From Sanguinoderma infundibulare (Eukaryota; Basidiomycota; Agaricomycetes; Polyporales; Polyporaceae), in assembly GCA_032821775.1 (NCBI GenBank), contig JAVLRN010000002.1, forward strand, positions 4,402,001 to 4,466,000: 64,000 nucleotides of DNA, read 5' to 3'. A model generated the notes under the pieces. It did no database searches. It had not been told where the DNA came from and saw only the letters and a program-made list of their open reading frames with translations. Shown one piece after another: positions 57,317 to 64,000 of the stretch. Position 1 is the stretch's first letter, and every line of letters starts with the position of its first letter. The translations under genes were made by a program, and so were the position numbers.

Positions 57317-58222
57317 CTAGAGTACAAACACGAAGCAGTAACGTAATTTGCTTAAGGCATCGTCCTTGAAGTTAGGTTTCCGAACAAGCGCACTGCGTGA
57401 AACGAGCTGATCAGCACCCGGAAAAACGTCCAGGAGGCCTCGAATAGTCTGTGATAAGAGTTGTGCGGCGTCAGTAGATTCCCCACTAGTGACGGTATGA
57501 ACTTACGGTCATCGCGGGAGTGGTCTTCAACGTGTGGCGCCGCGTGCATCAGTAAAGTCAAGCACCCACATATCATGACATATGGCGATATTCACCTTTC
57601 AGCTGCGCGCGGTCCAAAAAATCTTTGCACAGTGACGACGTCGTCCAATAATGGGTTGTCGCGCTCCGCAGCCTCATCTACTTCATATCCGGGCGAGCCG
57701 TTTCTTCCGGGATGTAAGAAGCTATTTCCGTCCCCCACTATAACGGGGTCATGCCCAGCAACTTCGCGCGCGACGTCGGTGATACATAGTAGCTGTACGA
57801 AGATATTTTCGTAGTATATCATGACATGGCCGACGTTCGCGGGGTCGAACCATCCCTGCGGACGAAGAGCATCTCGGCCGGTGGTGTTTGTGTTTTGGTA
57901 TGTATCGTGTTTTCACACCACGTACGTTTACGCGGGGATCCTCTCCGGACGCGAACAACAAGTGGGAGAAGTGATGGAAGAAGGGAAGGTGGGCAGTAAG
58001 GTACGAAGAACGGCGAAAAGGCGGGCAGGAATGAGCTCAAGCAGTTGACGTGGAACGCAGGGAACATAGACTCGTAGACGACGCGATGTTCGTGGCGGAT
58101 TGTTTAGATAACAGCCCGATCCGGGCCGGAGCCGGAGTTTGTGCAGTCCGACCTGACAGGCGTGAACTCTCGCCGTTCTTGTCGATCGTGACAATGACAT
58201 GGCATCGCCCCGACCGGCGCAT
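57317..58222 (-). pseudogene. degraded gene of unknown family
   Basis: Protein-like blocks follow each other on the minus strand: VIVTIDKNGESSRLSGR (58.2 kb), then HHFSHLLFASGEDPR joined across an intron at about 57924-57857 to GWFDPANVGHVMIYYENIFV, LLCITDVAREVAGHD and GYEVDEAAERDNPLLDD, then VLDFTDARGATR, and last TIRGLLDVFPGADQLVSRSA ending at a stop at 57319. Composition, splice sites and phase at the first junction say this was a real gene. An in-frame TGA at 58037-58039 and a probable one-base loss near 57530 break it. I do not recognise the family and assign no function. Confidence 0.55.
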
Positions 58223-58868
58223 GACCCAACATTTAAGTCTGTACGCGACGTTTGTTTACGACGCATTCTTACGATGAGAAAAAAACGCAAAACATGGCTC
58301 ACCCACATTGACTTCGATGGGGTAGTTGAGAGTGTCTAGCGGGTTCCCCGCTCGGACGGAACTACTCCAGGAGATACTCGCAAAAGAGGTATTGCGCGAT
58401 CACTCTTCCATACCACTACATCCGGCCTGAAACGTCAGTCCACCATTTGCGGCCACAGTGATCATAACTCACCATCTACCTGGCATCGCCATCCTCTCCA
58501 TAGGCAGTACACCGCTTCAGCTTCGTAACTTCCATGCAGACCAGAGAAGGCACAATGTAGAGCAGAGAACAGCCGGCGTAGATGGACTTCGCGAAGTGGA
58601 TGGCAGCCTGTGGTCGACGTTGGTGACAGAGAAAAGCAGAGAAACGGCCCGGGTCGGAGTCGATGCTGGCCACGTTGCCACCAATCATGCTGCCAAACAT
58701 CAGCAAGACTTCATCGCAACAGACCGCGACGGCACAAACCGTATAACTATCGACGACGTCACACCGTATGTCCCAGCCAGCCTTCACCGATGTTTTCCGC
58801 GTGAAGCGAACCGTAGCGAATCTCCGAAGGAGCGAAAGGACCCAGAAAGATCGATGGGGAGCCAGAAA
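58223..58868. other. gap, possibly further remnants
   Basis: A minus-strand block coding GNPLDTLNYPIEV (about 58300-58345) with a GTGGGT donor may belong to the degraded gene below it. Nothing else is recognisable. Confidence 0.35.
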
Positions 58869-59531
58869 CTATACATACGCTCCATGTAGATACACGTTCC
58901 GAACATCCGCTTGGTAGCCCCTATCGAACCTCTCGTATGAGTGCTTCTTGTACTCTTTTGTCTTGCGCCGCGCCTTCTTGGTGCTGTGGATAAGCCATCC
59001 TCGGTCAGCGTTTTCAAAACACCGGTGTGACAACAAGATTGTGTACGCACGTAACGACGGAGCGCGGCTCGATGAGTGCACGGTGCTGCATGCTGACGAA
59101 CCGGTCCCTGAACAAGTTGCCCTCCGGCTACGTCCAAATACACTTTAGCATAACCTCGGAACGAGACAGAGACACCATGCAACGACGACGCACCTTCAAG
59201 AGCGCATGCAAGCTCTCGCTCAGCTCCTCACGGGTTGCGATGTCCTGCGTGGTGGATTTCCGGAGGGCCTTGGCGGAGTCGATGGACGCGAGCATCCGTT
59301 TCCGCATGACCTTCTCTGCAAGGGCGCATTTCTGAGTTAATGTGCGCGTGAGCATAGCAGATCCTGAGAGGGGACGGGTATCTGGCGGTGGAGACGCACC
59401 TCCGCACGCAGCTTCTCGGCCTTCTTCCTCTGCAGCTTGATCTTCCTCTCCGGCAGCTTCTCTGGGGGCAGCGGCTCCGCGCCTCCTTCCTCGCCGTCAT
59501 CGTCCTGTTCCCCGGTTTCTTGCACGGTCAT
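58869..59531 (-). pseudogene. NOP53: 3' part of NOP53 (ribosome biogenesis factor)
   Basis: On the minus strand: EPLPPEKLPERKIKLQRKK, KAEKLRAE, an intron, LAEKVMRKRMLASIDSAKAL, SESLHALLK, an intron, PEGNLFRDRFVSMQHRALIE, an intron, and TKKARRKTKEYKKHSYERF. This is the conserved C-terminal half of Nop53, the nucleolar protein that brings the Mtr4-exosome to pre-60S particles. Introns (for example from 59411, and 58984-59045) have GT..AG ends. The final RFDRGYQ extension to the stop at 58869 goes past the usual end. The 5' half lies at 60872-61549, with F-box sequence between, so this part has no start of its own. Confidence 0.72.
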
Positions 59532-60802
59532 GCCCGGGACGGTGAGCGTGCTGTACGGGATGAGTGTGGCCGGTACATCCGCAATGTTGACTACGAAAAC
59601 CCTCAGGTCAGGATCCGGCCAGAACGGTTCATTGGGAGAAAGCGGAGCGGGGATCGGCGTCGGTCGTACGTGAAATCCGATGGTGTTCGATGGGAATTTC
59701 AGGAGCAAACAGGCCCCGCCGATCGGTCGCTTGGGAGAAGCGAAGCGGAACACCTGGAGCCCCTCGTAGAATAGCGCGACAATAATGTGTTCGACGTCGA
59801 GGAACGTGAACAACGCCTCATGGTGGAAATCCGAGGCCTATCGCTCTGCCATCAGAAGGCGATCTCGGGTAAAGAACGGATCGCTGGCATACCCAAAGTC
59901 GTCGGCCTGCCCGCCAGTCCCAGTCCTCGATGTGGGAGAACTCGTTGGGGTGGGGGTACAGTTTGAGTGCGAGATACCGACAGTGGATCTGAATGGCCGG
60001 GACGCTTGTGGATGCGCCGGTATCCGCCATCTGAAGCTCCCCAGACGGACACGTGTGTAGTGCAGGTTCGACAGCAGAGGGTGCTTGGCCGCCGGGTTGC
60101 TGAGCGATCGCAGGTGAATCTCTACGTCGTTGTGTATCACACATGCACCGTCAACCGCGCAACATTGGGACAGACAACGTTGGACAGGCTTACAAACTAT
60201 CCGCTATCTTCTGGACGACCACCAGAAGATCCTGCGAGAGGTCCACCGACACGGTGGCGACTGCTTCCCCCGGAGAAAACAGGTCCAACAGATCGACCAT
60301 TCCCGCATCTTGCGCTCGCCGGTGAACCTCAGCGGCGCACATATGTGGATAACCCCTAGGGCGGCTTGACCAGCGCGTACGAGAGGGAGGCTCCGATGGC
60401 TACGTGGCACTCCCAGCCATCGGTAGGCATCTTGGGGACCCTTGGCCATCGCTGGAAGGAGTATTCGAACTCGGTGTCAGAACGGAACTCGACGCTCCAC
60501 TCTCTCAGCTTCGGCAGCCGCTCCGAGACTGAGAGGGGACAGGTAGGCGGCGCATCGACCATGTCATTAGTAGCGAGCTCGATCTTGTACTGTAGGTACA
60601 GGTCGTTTCGAACGATGCGTTCGAGAAGGCGGCAGACCTGTGCGTGGGAATGCATCAGCCTAGGTCAGACGGTCGAGTATGGTCAGTAGAAGACACGATG
60701 ACATACCTGTTTGGATACGAATAGCGTCTCAACCTCGCAAGCAGTCAAGTTACGAATGAGAACGCTTTCAGGTAGAGCATCGAAGACAGATCGGTTGGAC
60801 AT
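59532..60802 (-). pseudogene. F-box protein gene, broken
   Basis: Exon 1 (60802-60707) codes an F-box start (DALPESVLIRNLTACEVETL) and joins in phase across GTATGT..CACAG to VCRLLERIVRNDLYLQYKIE at 60637, a hallmark of a large agaricomycete F-box family. Later family blocks follow: LVDLL-like MVDLLDLFSPGEAVATVSVD with SQDLLVVVQK, then EIHLRSLSN, IQIHCRYLALKLY with IEDWDWRAGR, and LFTFLDVEHIIVALFYEGLQ. They sit in alternating frames, with a stop after SYALVKPP (near 60356) and another TAG at 59838-59840. At least three frame changes make it non-functional as read. It lies inside the NOP53 locus on the same strand. Confidence 0.68.
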
Positions 60803-60871
60803 GACTGGCAGTGTTCGCTTTCGGAGAGCAGGTTTGGATAAGAAGTTGGTACGAATACAATGCAGGACCGG

Positions 60872-61549
60872 TCAAGGATATAGGTACTGCTTGAGAAGAG
60901 AGGCTCGGGAGATGATCGTCAGGAGCAGCCGACTCTTGTCATCGTGCGTAATCACGGCTTTCCGCTTTTCAGCTTTCGTCGATGACAATTTGGACGATGG
61001 TGTCGCGCGAGAGAAGACGGCGGGCACAGCGGAGCATCGGGATAGAATCTTGGTGGACGTGAGCACCCGCTCCAAGAATTTTGGGAGAGCCTTGCGGACA
61101 GTGTGCATCAACGCATGGCAATATCCACCACGGTGACAAAATACTGCGCGCGATGCATTGTAAAAATGCAAAGCTCCAGCTCTGAGATGAGGGTAGGAAG
61201 AATCGAACGCACTCTGATCGTCTCCGGCGACATCAACCTGGAACAGCTCCTCGTCCTTCTTCTGCAGCGTCGTTCTAAGCAGACATCAAACGACACGCTC
61301 ATCAGCTTCATCCTCGCAGAAGCTGAAAAGGCATACGACGCACCCGGTCAACTGCTCCTCTGTGCGGAGTTCCTCCAAGCCTTCCTCTGCCTCCTCCAGG
61401 TCGACATTTTTCCTCCACGCGCGCTTGCCTTTCCGGCTACTCTGGTTGCGTTGGGCTGGTGCGCCGACAGACAAGGAAGAGGCCTTCTTTGTTGGCGGCT
61501 TGGATATGAAAGGTTTTGCAGCTTATGCGACAGTAATTGAGGCAGCCAT
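60872..61549 (-). pseudogene. NOP53: 5' part of NOP53, with early stop
   Basis: Exon 1 (61549-61344) codes MAASITVA, then an in-frame TAA at 61523-61525, then AAKPFISKPPTKKASSLS and VGAPAQRNQSSRKGKRAWRK, the conserved Nop53 N-terminus. Exon 2 (61274-61213) adds LQKKDEELFQVDVAGDD in frame. The third block has RKALPKFLERVLTSTKILSR and SAVPAVFSRATPSS, again Nop53, but no AG acceptor precedes it where expected (CACACTG in place of a CAG). The stop fits a CAA to TAA change. The frame ends at 60872, next to the F-box start at 60802; the central part of Nop53 is missing. Confidence 0.78.
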
Positions 61550-62303
61550 TGTGAGGTTAGGCAAGAACCAGGTTGGCAGGCCCTGGCGCACTGTCGATGA
61601 CGATTGTGACGATGGCATCGTCCGAAAAAAAACACGGCGGGCACGGCGAAGCTAGAATGTAGAGTCAAGCAGAGAGCCCGAGAACGAAACCCACAAGTGA
61701 TTGCAACCGATGGCTCGAAAGGAAGAGACGAGTATACGAGAAGCAGAGGACGGAGCACGCTAGCGAGGGTTCGGGAAAGGTCGGCAGGATCCGGCTCTGA
61801 GAAAGCGGGAAGGATGAAAAGCGGTTTGCCAACTCCTGGGTGATATACGAAGACCCGTCAAGCAAGACTTCAGGTTGGGGCAACCGAAACCGTGGCGCAA
61901 GCTGCGAAGCGTCTCCGTCCGGACGAAGACGCTTGTATGCGCATCGAGGAAGGTCTGCAACTCCGCGACGTCAATGAATCCGTCCGTGTCTAGTTCGTCC
62001 TCGTCCATATACTGGAAGACGGTGAACGGGAGCCGGAGGGAGCCGTGTGGAAACACCAACTGCAAGAACGGGGTCGTTGGTTTTATGGTCAACATGGCGA
62101 CGAACACCATACAGGAGGGCGCGCCAGCGATAAACGTTCTCACGGAGCGAACTCGCACAGCCAATGACAGCGACAGGCGTACGTAAATGTCAATGAATTG
62201 TGCAACAGGGATACACGCGATATGAGCGATACAGTCAGAAAAGACGAATGCCATAACAGTACAGTATTGAGAGCGAAGTAAAAAGAATACGGTCCTAGCT
62301 TGC
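61550..62303. other. gap with one EF-hand-like frame
   Basis: A minus-strand frame (61760-62314) codes an EF-hand-like loop (ELDTDGFIDVAE, with D/E at positions 1, 3, 5, G at 6, I at 8 and E at 12) followed by a helix-like LQTFLDAH. The rest of the frame matches nothing. No splice structure was resolved, so no gene is called. Confidence 0.3.
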
Positions 62304-63354
62304 TCAACAATCATCCGCGGTCAACTTGTTTCCCGGCTGGTGCATCGAGTTCGCATCCCCATAGCACTTCCCCTTCCCCATCCGCAAGTGACGGAGCAGC
62401 GCATCCTTCCTGCTGAACGTCTTCCTGCACCCTCCAGTCATCGCCATCCCGTCGAACTCGAAGATCGGCCCGTCGCGGACGACCTCAGCCGGCACACCGA
62501 GTGCGAGCACGTCCATTGCACGCACCCCACAGCATACCCACACTGCGACCTCAGGCCTCAGCACCGAGCGTGTGCGTTCGGATGTGCCACTTGAGGTCGG
62601 GCATCCGACGGTTCTCCTGGACGTACGTGCAGTAAGGGCAGTGCCAACGAGTGGCCGGGACCGTAGTCGTGGAATGGACAGGCACGTTCCTTCGCTTGGA
62701 CGCGATGAGCTCGGAGGAGGGATTCGAGGATGGTTCGCGGGGAGGCGAGGGGTAGGGAGAGTAGCTCGGGCTACGATGGGCAGCGCGGGAAGGTACGGAT
62801 ATCGGAGCACTCGAGTAGCCATACTCGAGATGATAGTTGTAGTGAGAGGGAGTGTATATGAGGTCGGGGGAGATGCATGGCGTGGTCTGGGGAAGTGCTT
62901 GCCTGAACGCGGAAGGTACGGTCGCTGGGAGGGAAGAAGACGTCGCATACGAGGGGGGTTGAGAGCCGGCAATGGAAAGTGCGCAAAGCTCAGTTGCAAG
63001 AGTGTCGGCGCGGTGAGGGGAGCTGGGCTGGGGATGGTAGGAAGGCGGCACCGCCGACTGTGCGGGGATGAAGTAAGGGCTGATACTGAGTCTTGCGCTC
63101 TCAGAGGTCAGACTTCGAACAAACGTGAGTGACAGTGCAGGATACAGCGCAAGTGACACTCACAATGCTTCATACAGCTCTTGATCTGCACCGCGGTATG
63201 GTTCGACGTACCCGTCGACGGGGCACGAAGCGCCGCCGGATGAATAGTCGGGATACGACAGAGGCAACTGACTGATGTCGTTGGAGATGCAAGTGGGCGT
63301 CTAAGGGTCTGCAGCGACCGCAGTGAAGCCGGAGGAGTACGCAGAGGGGTTCAT
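62304..63354 (-). pseudogene. zinc-finger-like protein, damaged paralogue of the 40-kb gene
   Basis: Exon 1 (63354-63164) ends in ELYEAL before GTGAGT, the same intron position as the paralogue; exon 2 starts at 63112. It keeps the finger blocks WHCPYCTYVQENRRMPDLKW with HIRTH, and GGCRKTFSRKDALLRHLR with KGKCYGDA. Two lesions: an in-frame TAG at 63301-63303 (after MNPSAYSSGFTAVAADP; fits CAG to TAG) and a frame change after THTLGAEA (near 62552; about one base lost) before VAVWVCCG. If translation began downstream of the stop the finger region would still be split. A functional short form cannot be excluded. Confidence 0.72.
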
Positions 63355-64000
63355 CTCGAGGGAAGGAGAATGGGACGTGAGGGACCGGGGTGTCTGGTGG
63401 GCGTCGTTCCGTCCATGGCTGAGAGGGCTTTTATGCTAGACAAACGAAGAGGTGACCAGATCCTTGGGTACGGCGAATGCGCTCGAGAACCGCTGCTTTG
63501 ACCGTTGTCAGAGGGCAGGAGGACGCTGTCGGGGCACGCGTGGTGGGTTGGGACGAACAGCTATCGACACAAAACGGCAAAGTACCACCCTATCTTCCCA
63601 CGAGTCCCCCAGATCTCAGGCTCAGAACTCGTCACCGTCCCGGCGTCCACGGTTGGGCGTCACTCGTTCTCCAAGCAATGTAGCCAGTTGTACGCAGATG
63701 CCTCGCCGCCGTTATACGCTATTTATACACGCCATCTATGTGTTTCTACTGTCGTACGTACATCCTTAATTCTCTCGTCCTCAGCCCTAGTTGTATGCAT
63801 ATCCGCTATACCCATGTCCTCAGAAATCCTCTTAGCGAGCTCTCTAGGTCTTTGGGGCTCGATGCTTTGCGGGAGTCTCCGCGTGAACACAATTCAAGCT
63901 CTCGCGTCGCCTGCAGTCTTGCGCACCTTGTATAAAACGAAAACGGCGCGCCATCGTTCGGCGCCCATGTGTATGTCCGGACAACGAATAACGGATACAC
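63355..64000. other. right end without recognisable gene
   Basis: Upstream region of the damaged zinc-finger gene and further sequence to the window edge. Only short frames were seen. Confidence 0.5.

Noticed and set aside
1..64000. CRISPR arrays, prokaryotic operons or defence islands
   Set aside because: No direct-repeat/spacer array was seen, and the spliceosomal introns and gene families are clearly those of a fungus.

Overview
The window looks like a nuclear segment of an agaricomycete (mushroom-forming basidiomycete) genome, probably close to Polyporales. Three things suggest this: many introns of 50-70 bases with GT..AG ends and CTNAY-like branch sites; coding regions rich in G/C at third positions; and gene families typical of that group (DUF6699 proteins, paired caspase-domain proteins, F-box/LRR proteins, a GH5 exo-beta-1,3-glucanase without signal peptide). 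All homology calls are from reading translations and from memory of the families; no search was run. The species is not identified.

Layout. 0.4-6.5 kb: a DUF6699 gene (-) and the mitochondrial DNA polymerase gamma MIP1 (+), the clearest gene here. 9-23 kb: three DUF6699-type genes (9.0, 13.8 and 22.0 kb), an F-box/LRR gene and a six-exon GH5 glucanase, all on the minus strand and separated by long stretches without recognisable genes. 25.5-31.7 kb: a 15-exon caspase-domain gene and a DUF6699 gene. 31.7-39.8 kb: a gene desert with a ~100-base copied fragment of MIP1. 39.8-44.8 kb: a zinc-finger-like gene and a DUF6699 gene. 47.6-53.5 kb: a second caspase-domain gene (14 exons), the spindle-checkpoint gene BUB3 with two frame lesions, and a DUF6699 gene. 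55.5-56.9 kb: a secreted proline-rich repeat protein. 57.3-63.4 kb: a graveyard holding an unidentified gene, NOP53 split around an F-box gene, and a paralogue of the 40-kb zinc-finger gene; each has stop codons or frameshifts.

Recurring theme. Seven DUF6699 or DUF6699-like genes lie in 53 kb and fall into at least two subfamilies; four share a short N-terminal leader (basic residues, then V-x-F/W or similar), and a fifth has a weaker version. Caspase-domain and zinc-finger genes also occur as pairs. The region therefore looks like a site of local duplication of accessory families mixed with a few housekeeping genes (MIP1, BUB3, NOP53); some of the latter, as read here, cannot encode full proteins. 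Either working copies exist elsewhere (or on another haplotype), or part of the damage is assembly error.

No operons are expected. Likely promoters are seen as TATA-like boxes about 50-130 bases before several start codons and as pyrimidine-rich tracts before MIP1 and the second caspase gene. I found no tRNA, rRNA, CRISPR array or intact transposon.
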